DNA from: an uncultured Bacilli bacterium
GTDB taxonomy: Bacteria > Bacillota_I > Bacilli_A > RF39 > UBA660
Direction of reading: 5' to 3'
Assembly: GCA_947629075.1 (NCBI GenBank)
Contig: CANRCI010000024.1
Location: 1 to 15,273 of the forward strand
DNA: 15,273 nucleotides
Shown piece by piece: positions 1 through 9,426 of this stretch. The position numbers and the translations under genes are program-made. The notes beneath the pieces are model-generated. The model saw only the letters and a program-made list of their open reading frames with translations, did no database searches and was not told the origin of the DNA. Every line of letters starts with the position of its first letter. Position 1 is the first letter of the stretch.

Positions 1-3000
1 AAAGAATGTACTAATAACTTCTATGTAGATAGTGATGAAGCGGAAGACATTAAACAAAACAATGTTACTAAACTAACTAGTAAAGGTGTAAATAAAGAGT
101 TGTTTACTTCTGCTGAATTTAGTGAAGACATTTGGAGTTTAACTAATGTCTCTTATGACAATCTACCAGTTTTCAAATCAGAGAAGTTTGCTGACTTCAA
201 AGATGTAGAAAAGGAATCTTTTGATGAAGAAAAAATAACTTTATACAATAACTTGAGAAAGTTAATGCCTTACTACAAAATTGATAAAATAATTGAAGTA
301 GCTAAAAACGTTAATGATAAAGATTTGAACGAACAAGAAATTGTTCACATCTTACCATTTGATTCTAAAGGTAATCTTGTAACTTACTTAACTAGTGATA
401 ATGCTAAAAAGATAAGTAAGATTACAATAGTTTATAATAATAAAGATCATAAAGATTATAAAGTTACTTATGATAATACTTATGATATGGTAGCTAGTTA
501 CCGTATTTCTGGATTGAAAATCGATTATAATTACAGTCATTATATAATCGATGCTAACTCACAAGTAGTAAACGATTTGACTAACTATTTGAAGAGTTTG
601 GATTATACTGAAAACTTAGATGTATTGACATCTGCTGAAGATAGTAGAATATATAGAGATTTCTATAATGAAACTACTAGTAAAGAATTAAAAGAATTCG
701 TTCTTAAGTTCTTATCTAATAGTAACTATACCAATACAACTAATGATGATGAAATCAATAGTTATATCGAAAGAAATGTTAAGAAAGAAAACAGAATAGA
801 GAAAATACTATACATGTACAACTACTTCAGACGTTTCTACGATCTAGACATTGATGGAATGAAGTTATATGACTTTATGTTATTCAATATGGAAGGATTC
901 GATGCGACATTGACTCCATCAAGAATAGCTGAGTTATACTTCGCAGATGGTACTAACTTCAATACTGGTTCAACTGGAACTAAGTATGCTTCTGTACTTG
1001 GAAATTATACTAAATTAGATACGATTGCTAAATTCTTAGAATACATGGTAACTGAATTTGGTGATGGTGATCTTGATCAATGGACTAGAGATCAGTTCAA
1101 AGGATATTTAGTTGAAATTCCAGTAGAGGGACATGAAGATACCGTTCAATATACTTTGTGGGATCACTTCAGTAATGAAGATGCTAATTATAAACCACAT
1201 CGTGCTTACGATATGATGTTACCAATATTAACTCTTCCTAAAAATGCTGCTTACATCATATCAACTCCAGTTCAATATGTAATTGGAGCTCAAAGAAGTT
1301 ATATGGAAAATCCTGAAAATCCTCAAGAGCGATCTATATTTGTTAGAAGAGTTCAAAGTTACGCTAATCGAATGGCAACTTATTATAGTACCGCTTATAA
1401 GATATTGGATGATCCTAAACTATTTAATGATATCCATACTTTCCATTTAGATAAACGTTATGCTTATGATGAGAATGGAGCATTGGTATATCAACAAATT
1501 GGAACTGAAGAACCATTCCATAAGAACTTCAATGAAGTAACTGGTCGTTGGCAAACTAGTGATGGTAATGCTGCTGTTGCTTGGGGAGATCGAATTGATT
1601 GGAGTGCTGAAGGATTAATGGATGGTTACATCGATCCAGATTTAGCTAAAGAATTAAATAAAGAATTACAAGAGTATACTTATCATACCTTTACTCATGA
1701 AACAGCTCATAATATCGATGCTAGATTGTTCTTGAAGAATCATGGCAGAAGATTTGATGCTGGTGGTGAAGACTATGCCGATAGTAACTTGATGCAGTCT
1801 TTTGGACCAAATGATATCGTTATGAACTTATCTGTACATTACGATAAAGGAACTAAAGTAGGTTCAAATTTAGATCCATCAAGAATCGATTCACCGGAAG
1901 AAATACAAGATTACTATGATAAGGTATTCCAAACTGTATACGTTATGGATTACATCGAAGCTCAAGCATTCTTACAATTGAGTTCTGAAGATAAAGCTGA
2001 GATAGGTATCCAAGTTTCTTATCCAAATGAATCTAAATATGTCGATGATGAATATGCTAGATATCGTGCATATCATACGACAGCATTTGAACAAAAAGAT
2101 GCCTCTCATTGGGATTCATTGAATTTAAAAACAATCGACGATTTAGTTGATAAGAAGATAATGATTTATCCAGGAGCTTTCAAATACTCATCTCGTGGTG
2201 ATAACTCTTATGGTGGAGAAGGTCTTAATACAGTTCACTGGTATCAACCAAATAACCCATATGGTCGACCTGATTCATATGCGTTAAAGTGGATTGCTTA
2301 CGAAATGATGGGATTGAAGGGATATCAAGATGGTTATATAGAATATAACAGTAATATCCACTCTAAGAAGGCCCAGATTTATAACAATTTAAATAATCCT
2401 GCTGAGGGTGTTAAGACAGTTGATTATAAGACTGATGTAATGGCCCTTACAAGAATTACTGATGGACAGTTCAATAACTTTGACGATTATAAAAAGGCAA
2501 GATTTAACGAGGTTAAAGAGAAATTACCATACCTTAACAAATCTATCGACGTAAATAAATACGTTCAAGAATTCTATGATGCTTTAGTAAAAGATAGTGC
2601 TCATTCTAAGAAGAGATTAGCAGAATTACTTAAAGCATATAACACTGATGAACAAGGATGTCTAAATAGTTATTGGTGTCGTCATGGAATTGCTAATGAC
2701 GTTAGAGGTTATCCGAACAGTACAAAAGTAAGACAAGAAATTTATTATGAACTTAAAAATTTAACTGATGATTTCCAAGGAGAGATCTATGAAAAAGATG
2801 TTCAACAGACAATTGGAGATTTCAAGGTAAATAAAGATTCTTCTTCTGCTAGTGAGAATATCGCTTTAGATGAAAGTTTAAGTATCTATAGTACTAAAGA
2901 ATTAGAAGATTTAGAGTTTAAAGATAAGATTGAGGAAACAGAGATAGCTGATGATGCTGTTGAAAGTGACTCAGAAGTTACTGCAGATGAAAATAATTAC

Positions 3001-3198
3001 TCTGATTCTGAAAAAGATTCTAAAGAAGATGAATACATTGGTTCAGATAACAGTCCTAAAGAAGAACCTAAACATGATGAATATATTGGGTCTGATGGTA
3101 ATCCTGAAGAGGATCCAAAAGATGACGAATTTATTGGTTCAGACAACAGACCTAAAGAGGAAACTAAACACGATGAATATATAGCTTCTGATGGATAA
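1..3198 (+). CDS. M26-family zinc metalloprotease (IgA1 protease/ZmpB/ZmpC-like), 3' part
   Basis: The reading frame is open from base 1, so the start lies upstream; 1,065 residues are present. Residues about 1-58 look like the end of the beta-rich repeat region that precedes the catalytic domain in this family (motif around W45 ending LPVF). The M26 domain follows. The zinc site is HETAH at residues 566-570 (1696-1710), then a GRRF motif at 582-585 and a glutamate at 590 (1768-1770). That spacing fits the HExxH-plus-distal-Glu ligand set of pneumococcal ZmpB/ZmpC proteins, so the enzyme is probably active. From about residue 950 the protein is highly acidic and ends in 16-residue repeats. 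No LPXTG or membrane helix is seen here; in this family the anchor and signal peptide are N-terminal, outside the window. Known relatives are surface or secreted proteases that cleave host glycoproteins or IgA1; the substrate here is unknown. Arg is mostly AGA, with less CGT/CGC than in uvrB. Confidence 0.88.
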   Translation, partial: KECTNNFYVDSDEAEDIKQNNVTKLTSKGVNKELFTSAEFSEDIWSLTNVSYDNLPVFKSEKFADFKDVEKESFDEEKITLYNNLRKLMPYYKIDKIIEVAKNVNDKDLNEQEIVHILPFDSKGNLVTYLTSDNAKKISKITIVYNNKDHKDYKVTYDNTYDMVASYRISGLKIDYNYSHYIIDANSQVVNDLTNYLKSLDYTENLDVLTSAEDSRIYRDFYNETTSKELKEFVLKFLSNSNYTNTTNDDEINSYIERNVKKENRIEKILYMYNYFRRFYDLDIDGMKLYDFMLFNMEGFDATLTPSRIAELYFADGTNFNTGSTGTKYASVLGNYTKLDTIAKFLEYMVTEFGDGDLDQWTRDQFKGYLVEIPVEGHEDTVQYTLWDHFSNEDANYKPHRAYDMMLPILTLPKNAAYIISTPVQYVIGAQRSYMENPENPQERSIFVRRVQSYANRMATYYSTAYKILDDPKLFNDIHTFHLDKRYAYDENGALVYQQIGTEEPFHKNFNEVTGRWQTSDGNAAVAWGDRIDWSAEGLMDGYIDPDLAKELNKELQEYTYHTFTHETAHNIDARLFLKNHGRRFDAGGEDYADSNLMQSFGPNDIVMNLSVHYDKGTKVGSNLDPSRIDSPEEIQDYYDKVFQTVYVMDYIEAQAFLQLSSEDKAEIGIQVSYPNESKYVDDEYARYRAYHTTAFEQKDASHWDSLNLKTIDDLVDKKIMIYPGAFKYSSRGDNSYGGEGLNTVHWYQPNNPYGRPDSYALKWIAYEMMGLKGYQDGYIEYNSNIHSKKAQIYNNLNNPAEGVKTVDYKTDVMALTRITDGQFNNFDDYKKARFNEVKEKLPYLNKSIDVNKYVQEFYDALVKDSAHSKKRLAELLKAYNTDEQGCLNSYWCRHGIANDVRGYPNSTKVRQEIYYELKNLTDDFQGEIYEKDVQQTIGDFKVNKDSSSASENIALDESLSIYSTKELEDLEFKDKIEETEIADDAVESDSEVTADENNYSDSEKDSKEDEYIGSDNSPKEEPKHDEYIGSDGNPEEDPKDDEFIGSDNRPKEETKHDEYIASDG
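3028..3195 (+). repeat. 48-bp in-frame tandem repeat, 3.5 copies, acidic C-terminal tail
   Basis: Three full units start at 3028, 3076 and 3124, with a half unit from 3172 to the stop codon. Each encodes 16 residues of the form DEYIGSD-x2-P-x6. The units are about 70-80% alike at the protein level and have drifted at the DNA level, so the array is not very recent. The tail is charged and probably disordered. Confidence 0.9.
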
Positions 3199-3218
3199 CT
3201 TGTCAAAAACTAAAATAT

Positions 3219-3255
3219 GACTATTGAAAACTATGATTTTCAATAGTCTTTTTTT
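3219..3255 (+). terminator. Rho-independent terminator of the metalloprotease gene
   Basis: A perfect 12-bp stem (GACTATTGAAAA at 3219-3230 with TTTTCAATAGTC at 3237-3248) encloses a 6-nt loop and is followed by seven T residues. It lies 20 nt after the stop codon and separates this gene from the uvrB operon. Confidence 0.92.
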
Positions 3256-3283
3256 ATTAGAATAATTTGGTAAAGACAATTTC

Positions 3284-3312
3284 TTGTTTTATTAATTGAG
3301 AAGTGTTAAAAT
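3284..3312 (+). promoter_or_regulatory. Promoter of the uvrB operon, extended -10 type
   Basis: A weak -35 TTGTTT (3284-3289), a 17-bp spacer and -10 TAAAAT (3307-3312) are preceded by TG at 3304-3305, giving an extended -10 TGTTAAAAT. The predicted start is near 3319. No LexA/DinR-like operator was recognised by eye. The uvrB ribosome binding site AAGGCGGAG is at 3349-3357. Confidence 0.65.
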
Positions 3313-3363
3313 ATGTTGTGAAAAAATGATGGATATAACTTTTAAATTAAGGCGGAGATTATT

Positions 3364-5325
3364 ATGTTTGAGTTGGTATCAAAATTTAAGCCTAGTGGTG
3401 ATCAACCAGAGGCGATTAATGAGTTAGTTAAAGGTATTAAAGAAGGAAAAAAAGAACAGGTTTTATTGGGAGCAACAGGAACTGGTAAAACGTTTACGAT
3501 TGCAAATGTTATTAAAGAGGTCAATAAGCCAACTTTAATTCTTGCTCATAATAAGACTTTAGCTGGTCAGTTATATAGTGAATTTAAGGAATTATTCCCT
3601 AATAATAGAGTGGAATATTTCGTTTCATATTACGATTATTATCAACCGGAAGCTTACGTTCCATCGACTGATACCTATATTGAAAAAGATTCTTCGATTA
3701 ACGATGAGATAGATGAACTTCGCCATTCTGCTACTAGTGCTTTAATATCACGAGATGATGTCATTGTGGTTGCTTCCGTATCTTGTATCTATGGTATTGG
3801 TGAAGTAGAAGAGTATAAAAGTAAAATGTTAACTTTAAATGTCGGCGATGAAGTTGATCGCAATGTCGTTTTAAAAAAGTTAGTCGATATGTTATTCGAG
3901 CGCAACGATATCGATTTTAAACGTGGTACTTTTAGAGTTAGGGGCGATGTGTTAGAAATAATTCCTTCGAGTGAACGCACTAATGGTTATCGTATCGAAT
4001 TTTTTGGTGATGAAATCGATCGCATCAGTGAAATTGATACCATAACGGGAGCAGTTATCAGTAATAAAAAGACTGTTTCTATATTCCCCGCTAGTCATTT
4101 CGTCGTTAGTGATGAAAAGTTAGAGATGGCTTTAAAGAGGATTGAAGATGAATTGGAAGTCCGTCTAGAAGAGTTAAAAAAAGAAAATAAGTTGTTGGAG
4201 TATCAAAGACTTGAACAGAGGACAAAATATGATTTGGAAATGCTTCGTGAGACTGGATTCTGTACGGGAGTAGAAAACTATTCACGTCACATGGCTGGAC
4301 GAGCTGAAGGAGAAACTCCGACCACACTTATGGATTTCTTTCCCCGCGATTTTTTGTTAGTTGTCGATGAGTCACACGTTACCCTACCGCAAGTTCGTGG
4401 AATGTATAATGGTGACAGAGCTCGCAAACAGACTTTGGTCGATTATGGTTTTAGGCTTCCAAGTGCCTTGGATAATAGGCCACTTAAATTCGATGAATTT
4501 GAAAGCAAGATAAATCAAGCTATATATGTTTCGGCGACTCCGGGTGATTACGAATTGGAAAAGACCGGTAATAAATATGTCGAACAGATTATCCGTCCAA
4601 CAGGACTTCTAGATCCGATTATCGAAGTTCGTAAGACTGAAGGGCAAATAGATGATTTAATCGGTGAGATAAGAGATAGAATGCAGGTCGGTGAAAAAGT
4701 TTTAATCACCACTTTAACCATTAGAATGGCCGAGGAATTGACCAATTATCTAAAAGAGTTAGATATAAAAGTTGCTTATCTCCATGCTGAAGTAAAAACT
4801 TTAGAGCGTATGCGTATCATTCGCGATTTGCGTCTTGGTAAGTATGACTGTATCGTAGGAATTAACTTACTTCGTGAGGGAATTGATATTCCAGAGGTTA
4901 GTTTGATTGCTATTTTGGATGCTGACAAAGAAGGATTCTTGCGCAGTAGTCGCAGTTTGATTCAAACGATTGGCCGTTGTGCTAGAAATGCTCATGGAAA
5001 GTGTATCATGTACGGTGATAAAATTACTGATTCGATGGATTATGCGATTCGTGAGACTAAACGTCGTCGTGAAATTCAAGAAGAATATAATCGTGTTCAT
5101 GGTATCGTTCCTAAGACGATTGATAAGAAAGTTAACGATTTGATTTCTAATGTCGATGAAGAGGCTAATGATAAACCAAATCAAAAGATGTCTAAAAGAG
5201 ATGTTCAAAAAACGATTGATACGATTGAAAGAGAAATGCGTGAAGCTGCCAAAAATCTCGATTTCGAACGTGCAATGGAACTTCGTGATATCTTGTTTGA
5301 GATGAAGAGTGAAAACGATGAATAA
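3364..5325 (+). CDS. uvrB: UvrABC system protein B (excinuclease ABC subunit B)
   Basis: UvrB is the helicase-like damage-verification subunit of nucleotide excision repair. It is loaded by UvrA and then recruits UvrC. The protein is 653 residues, normal for the family. Walker A is GATGTGKT at 36-43. The aromatic-rich beta-hairpin that inserts between the DNA strands is at about 89-114 (YYDYYQPEAY region). Walker B/DESH is at 335-338, and helicase motifs V-VI lie around the LLREGID and QTIGRCAR segments. The C-terminal UVR domain that binds UvrC is at about 613-652. The ATG has AAGGCGGAG six bases upstream. It is the first gene of a five-gene operon, and its last 8 nt overlap the next gene. 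Confidence 0.98.
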   Translation: MFELVSKFKPSGDQPEAINELVKGIKEGKKEQVLLGATGTGKTFTIANVIKEVNKPTLILAHNKTLAGQLYSEFKELFPNNRVEYFVSYYDYYQPEAYVPSTDTYIEKDSSINDEIDELRHSATSALISRDDVIVVASVSCIYGIGEVEEYKSKMLTLNVGDEVDRNVVLKKLVDMLFERNDIDFKRGTFRVRGDVLEIIPSSERTNGYRIEFFGDEIDRISEIDTITGAVISNKKTVSIFPASHFVVSDEKLEMALKRIEDELEVRLEELKKENKLLEYQRLEQRTKYDLEMLRETGFCTGVENYSRHMAGRAEGETPTTLMDFFPRDFLLVVDESHVTLPQVRGMYNGDRARKQTLVDYGFRLPSALDNRPLKFDEFESKINQAIYVSATPGDYELEKTGNKYVEQIIRPTGLLDPIIEVRKTEGQIDDLIGEIRDRMQVGEKVLITTLTIRMAEELTNYLKELDIKVAYLHAEVKTLERMRIIRDLRLGKYDCIVGINLLREGIDIPEVSLIAILDADKEGFLRSSRSLIQTIGRCARNAHGKCIMYGDKITDSMDYAIRETKRRREIQEEYNRVHGIVPKTIDKKVNDLISNVDEEANDKPNQKMSKRDVQKTIDTIEREMREAAKNLDFERAMELRDILFEMKSENDE

Positions 5326-6157
5326 ATTTAAACGCATCTATGTCGAAATAACCAATAGATGTAATCTTAACTGTTCGTTTTGTTCCAAAGAAGACAGAGT
5401 AACTCGCGAGATGAGTTTAGAGGAATTCAGTCACGTTATAAAAAGTATTAGGCCTTTTACGGATTATATATACTTACATGTCAAAGGTGAACCGTTGTTG
5501 CATTCTAACTTTTCAGGTATTTTAAACATCGCTAAAGAAAACCAAATGAAAGTAAACATTACGACCAATGGTGTTCTTTTAGATAAATATACTGATGTCT
5601 TACTAAATAGTGGTTGTGTTCGTCAGATAAATGTATCTCTTCATTCGGAAAACGATATACCTAATTATTTTGATAAGGTCTTTGCTGCTTGTAAGAAATT
5701 ATCTAAGAACATCTATATCAGTTATCGTCTTTGGGCCTTGACTGATAAAAAACTAGATCAAAAATCCACAGCAATAGTGGAAAAAATAATTTCTAGTTAT
5801 AAACTTTCCCCAGAAGTTGTTGAAAAACTTTATAATGATGACAATATTAAAATAGATATCAACACTTTTGTGAATAAAGATAATTTGTTTATTTGGCCTA
5901 GTCTAAATAGTGAGATAGATACCGATGGTTATTGTCTTGGTACTATAAGTCATCTAGGTATTTTAGTAGATGGTAGCGTTATACCGTGTTGCCTTTCTTC
6001 TAGTGGTGATGTAAAATTTGGTAATGTATTTACTGAAGATTTTTCGACCATTATAAATAGTCCTTTCTTTAAAACAGTCCAAACGGGATTTAAAAATAAT
6101 AAAGCAGTATGTGAACTGTGTAGAAAATGTACTTATAAAAACAAATTTAAAATTTAA
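5318..6157 (+). CDS. Radical SAM protein with SPASM-like C-terminal cysteines, function unknown
   Basis: A 279-residue protein. The radical SAM CX3CX2C motif is at C15, C19 and C22 (RCNLNCSFC), followed by GEP near residue 60, typical of the AdoMet-binding barrel. The C-terminal part has further cysteines at about 206, 224, 225, 265, 268 and 271 (the last three as CxxCxxC), the pattern of a SPASM/twitch domain holding an auxiliary iron-sulfur cluster. SPASM enzymes commonly modify peptides or proteins, but no precursor peptide is visible nearby, so I assign no substrate. The ATG at 5318 was chosen because GAAGAG lies 8 nt upstream; a GTG at 5309 is an alternative. It overlaps the end of uvrB and lies 23 nt before uvrA, so it is probably co-expressed, and perhaps translationally coupled, with the repair genes. 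A repair role is inference from position only. Confidence 0.85.
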   Translation: MNKFKRIYVEITNRCNLNCSFCSKEDRVTREMSLEEFSHVIKSIRPFTDYIYLHVKGEPLLHSNFSGILNIAKENQMKVNITTNGVLLDKYTDVLLNSGCVRQINVSLHSENDIPNYFDKVFAACKKLSKNIYISYRLWALTDKKLDQKSTAIVEKIISSYKLSPEVVEKLYNDDNIKIDINTFVNKDNLFIWPSLNSEIDTDGYCLGTISHLGILVDGSVIPCCLSSSGDVKFGNVFTEDFSTIINSPFFKTVQTGFKNNKAVCELCRKCTYKNKFKI

Positions 6158-6180
6158 AGATAGATTGTGGAGTTGATAAT

Positions 6181-8991
6181 ATGAAAAATGAAATAGTTAT
6201 AAAGGGAGCTCGTGAAAACAATTTAAAAAATATTAATATAACTTTACCTAAAGATAAGATGATCGTAATGACTGGTGTAAGTGGTAGCGGTAAGAGTAGT
6301 TTAGCTTTTGATACAATTTATGCCGAAGGTCAGAGAAGATATGTTGAATCTCTTAGTGCTTATGCTAGACAGTTTTTAGGTGGTAGTGAGAAACCGGATG
6401 TCGATTCAATTGAGGGATTATCACCAGCGATTAGTATCGATCAGAAGACGACGAGTAAAAATCCCCGTAGTACAGTGGGTACAGTTACGGAAATCTATGA
6501 TTATTTACGTCTTTTGTATGCCAGAATAGGTATACCTTATTGTCCTAACCATAACATTCCGATTACTAGTCAGAGTGTCGATGAGATGACTGATAAAGTT
6601 ATGGAGTATGAAGAGGGAACCAAATTAGTAATTATGGCTCCAGTTGTCCATGGCGAAAAAGGTGAACACAAAGATTTATTAAACAAACTTCGTAGTGACG
6701 GTTACATTAGAGTGCGTATCAATGGTGAAATGCGTGATTTAACTGAAGATATTAAATTGGATAAAAACATTAAGGATAATATCGAAGTAGTAGTTGACCG
6801 TCTTAAGGTTAAACCAGATGTCAGAAGTCGTTTGTTTGAATCGATTGAAACAGCAACTAAATTAGCTAATGGTAAAGTAGTTGTCGAGATAGTCGGTGAT
6901 AAAGAGTTAGTCTTTTCCGAAGCTTTTGCTTGTCCGCATTGTGAATTTTCACTACCGGAGTTAGAGCCACGTATGTTTAGTTTTAATGCTCCTTATGGTG
7001 CTTGTCCCGATTGTAAAGGTTTAGGAATAAAACTTGCGATTGATCCTGATCTAGTTATTCCGAATAAAAGTTTATCGATTAACGAAGGATGTATTAAAAC
7101 TTTAAGTGATGACCAAGAAGGAATTTATTATAAGCGATTAGAAGCTGTATGTAAGCATTATAAAATAGATATGGATATGCCTTTTAAGAGTATACCTAAG
7201 AAAAAACGCGATATCATTTTATACGGATCACCTGATGTAATCCAGTTTAAGTACTCAACGAAGAGTGGTAATCAGTACAATTCTCGCGATTTTTATGAGG
7301 GAATTATCAATAATTTACAACGTCGTTATATGGAGACATCTAGTACTTGGATCCGTGAATGGTTAGAGAATTACATGGTTGAGTTAGAGTGTGAAACATG
7401 TCACGGAGCTAGGCTTAATAATTCCGTATTACAAGTTAAAGTAGGTAAGAAAAACATTTATCAACTTACCAGTATGAGTATTAAAGATATCATCGAGTTT
7501 TTTGATAATTTAAAACTTAATAAGACTCAGGAAGATATAGCTAAACTTTTAATCGTCGAGATTAAAAATCGTCTTAACTTTCTTAAAAATGTCGGTCTTG
7601 AATACTTAACTCTAAGTCGTATGGCTGGTACTCTATCAGGTGGTGAAAGTCAAAGAATTCGTCTTGCTACCCAGATCGGTTCACGACTTACTGGCGTTTT
7701 ATATGTCTTAGATGAACCTAGTATCGGTCTACACCAAAGAGATAATGAAAAGCTTATCAATACTCTTTTGGAAATGCGTGATTTGGGTAATACCTTAATC
7801 GTAGTTGAACACGATACCGATACGATGTTAGCAGCTGATTATTTAGTCGATATCGGGCCCCTAGCTGGGGATAAAGGTGGCGAAGTTGTCGCTTGTGGTA
7901 CTCCTGAAGAGGTTATGAAAAATGATAAGAGTATTACTGGTCGTTATTTAAGTGGTAAAGAAAAAATAGAAGTTCCTAAAAAACGTCGTAAGGGAAATGG
8001 TAAATTTGTCGAGGTTGTCGGAGCTTGTGAAAACAATCTTAAAAATATCGATGTTAAATTTCCACTAGGTACTTTTACTTGCGTAACTGGAGTTAGTGGA
8101 AGTGGTAAGAGTAGTTTAGTTATGCAGATTCTATCAAAAGCTATATCACACAATTTATACAATACTAAAGATAAGCCCGGTAAGCATAAAGCGATAAAAG
8201 GTATTAACAATATCGATAAAGTTGTCGAGATTACTCAAAATCCAATCGGACGTACACCACGTAGTAATCCTGCTACTTATACTGGTGTATTTGATGATAT
8301 TCGCGAATTGTTTACTACAACTAAAGAAGCTAAAATGTACGGTTTTGAAAAGAATCGTTTCTCTTTCAACGTCAAAGGTGGAAGATGTGAAGCTTGTCGT
8401 GGCGATGGTGTTAAAAAGATTGAAATGCACTTTTTACCAGATGTTTATGTACCTTGTGAAGTTTGTGGTGGAACGAGATATAATAGTGAAACTTTGAACA
8501 TAAAATATAAGGGTAAGAATATTGCTGAAGTTTTAGATATGCGTGTTAGTGAAGCGTTAGAGTTTTTTGATAGTCATCCAAAGATTAAACATAAACTTCA
8601 AGTTTTAGAAGATGTCGGTTTGGGATACGTCAAATTAGGACAGAGTGCAACGACCTTGTCTGGTGGTGAAGCAGCTCGTGTTAAACTAGCTAAAGAGCTT
8701 CAGAGAAAGGCAACTGGTAAAACATTATTTATCCTAGATGAACCGACAACTGGTCTGCATACTCACGACATAAAAAGACTCCTTGCAATTATTCAAAAAA
8801 TAGTAGATAATAAAGATACAGTAATAGTAATTGAACATAATTTGGATATGATAAAAGTAGCTGATTACATTATTGATTTAGGTCCTGAAGGTGGAGATTT
8901 CGGCGGTGAAGTAGTATTTACTGGTACACCGGAAGAAATATGTAAATGTAAGGATTCGTATACTGGAATGTTCTTAAAAAAAGTTTTATAA
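6181..8991 (+). CDS. uvrA: UvrABC system protein A (excinuclease ABC subunit A)
   Basis: UvrA is the dimeric ABC-type ATPase that finds bulky DNA lesions and loads UvrB. The protein is 936 residues, full length. The first ATPase module has Walker A GVSGSGKS at 32-39, a zinc finger at C251/C254/C275/C278, signature LSGGES at 485-490 and Walker B ending at D511-E512. The second has Walker A at 637-644, the DNA-contacting zinc finger at C736/C739/C757/C760, signature LSGGE at 826-830 and D853-E854. All key residues are present. The ATG at 6181 is preceded by GTGGAG. In most Bacilli uvrA directly follows uvrB; here the radical SAM gene sits between them. Confidence 0.98.
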   Translation: MKNEIVIKGARENNLKNINITLPKDKMIVMTGVSGSGKSSLAFDTIYAEGQRRYVESLSAYARQFLGGSEKPDVDSIEGLSPAISIDQKTTSKNPRSTVGTVTEIYDYLRLLYARIGIPYCPNHNIPITSQSVDEMTDKVMEYEEGTKLVIMAPVVHGEKGEHKDLLNKLRSDGYIRVRINGEMRDLTEDIKLDKNIKDNIEVVVDRLKVKPDVRSRLFESIETATKLANGKVVVEIVGDKELVFSEAFACPHCEFSLPELEPRMFSFNAPYGACPDCKGLGIKLAIDPDLVIPNKSLSINEGCIKTLSDDQEGIYYKRLEAVCKHYKIDMDMPFKSIPKKKRDIILYGSPDVIQFKYSTKSGNQYNSRDFYEGIINNLQRRYMETSSTWIREWLENYMVELECETCHGARLNNSVLQVKVGKKNIYQLTSMSIKDIIEFFDNLKLNKTQEDIAKLLIVEIKNRLNFLKNVGLEYLTLSRMAGTLSGGESQRIRLATQIGSRLTGVLYVLDEPSIGLHQRDNEKLINTLLEMRDLGNTLIVVEHDTDTMLAADYLVDIGPLAGDKGGEVVACGTPEEVMKNDKSITGRYLSGKEKIEVPKKRRKGNGKFVEVVGACENNLKNIDVKFPLGTFTCVTGVSGSGKSSLVMQILSKAISHNLYNTKDKPGKHKAIKGINNIDKVVEITQNPIGRTPRSNPATYTGVFDDIRELFTTTKEAKMYGFEKNRFSFNVKGGRCEACRGDGVKKIEMHFLPDVYVPCEVCGGTRYNSETLNIKYKGKNIAEVLDMRVSEALEFFDSHPKIKHKLQVLEDVGLGYVKLGQSATTLSGGEAARVKLAKELQRKATGKTLFILDEPTTGLHTHDIKRLLAIIQKIVDNKDTVIVIEHNLDMIKVADYIIDLGPEGGDFGGEVVFTGTPEEICKCKDSYTGMFLKKVL

Positions 8992-9000
8992 GGTGATAAC

Positions 9001-9426
9001 ATGAGAAATAAGAAGAAGATAAAAAAGGAAAATGTATTTTCATTTGTCGAATGGTTAATATATATACTTGCTTATACTGTAGTTTTTGCTCTTACTTCTA
9101 AGTTGTTTAAATCATTTGTAATAGATGAGACCCATTTGTTTATCTATTCTTTTTTCTCAGTGGTAATCATTTATATTTTAAATAAGACAGTTAAACCATT
9201 GATGGTTTATTTTACCTTACCGATTACTGGTTTAACTTTAGGACTTTTCTATTTTGTCAACAACATGGTCATTTTAAAAGTAGTCGATTTACTTTTAGGT
9301 AATCATGTCGATTTTACAGATACAGTGGTTTTATTCTTTATTTCTGTTCTGTTGTCATTCTTAAATGTACTTATTGAAAATGTGATAGTAAAACCTTTTA
9401 TAAAGAGGGTGAAACGATTTGAATAG
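9001..9426 (+). CDS. Four-helix membrane protein of the YvlD/phage-holin-superfamily-IV type
   Basis: A 141-residue protein with a Lys-rich N-terminus and four predicted membrane helices at about 15-36, 46-62, 67-92 and 105-128. The segment around residues 64-85 (KPL...LPITGLTLGLF...N) resembles the conserved core of YvlD-like proteins (often labelled phage holin family, PF04020). Despite that label these are usually chromosomal, and no phage gene is near. In Bacillus subtilis yvlD lies between uvrA and hprK-lgt, which supports the call. AAGGTGAT lies just upstream of the ATG. The gene overlaps lgt by 8 nt. Biochemical role unknown; envelope stress is a possibility from the yvl genes of Bacillus. 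Confidence 0.78.
   Translation: MRNKKKIKKENVFSFVEWLIYILAYTVVFALTSKLFKSFVIDETHLFIYSFFSVVIIYILNKTVKPLMVYFTLPITGLTLGLFYFVNNMVILKVVDLLLGNHVDFTDTVVLFFISVLLSFLNVLIENVIVKPFIKRVKRFE

Noticed and set aside
3028..3195. CRISPR-like repeat array
   Set aside because: Repeats are directly adjacent with no spacers, are in frame, and encode protein.
2951..3206. Open frames in other registers over the metalloprotease tail
   Set aside because: They arise because the 48-bp repeat lacks stops in several frames; no start signals.
4867..5337. 156-codon open frame on the - strand opposite the end of uvrB
   Set aside because: It lies wholly antisense to conserved UvrB helicase motifs, has a Phe/Ile/Asn/Thr-biased composition and no ribosome binding site; a shadow frame.
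9001..9426. Prophage holin
   Set aside because: The holin label is a family name; no lysin or other phage gene is nearby, and the position matches chromosomal yvlD.
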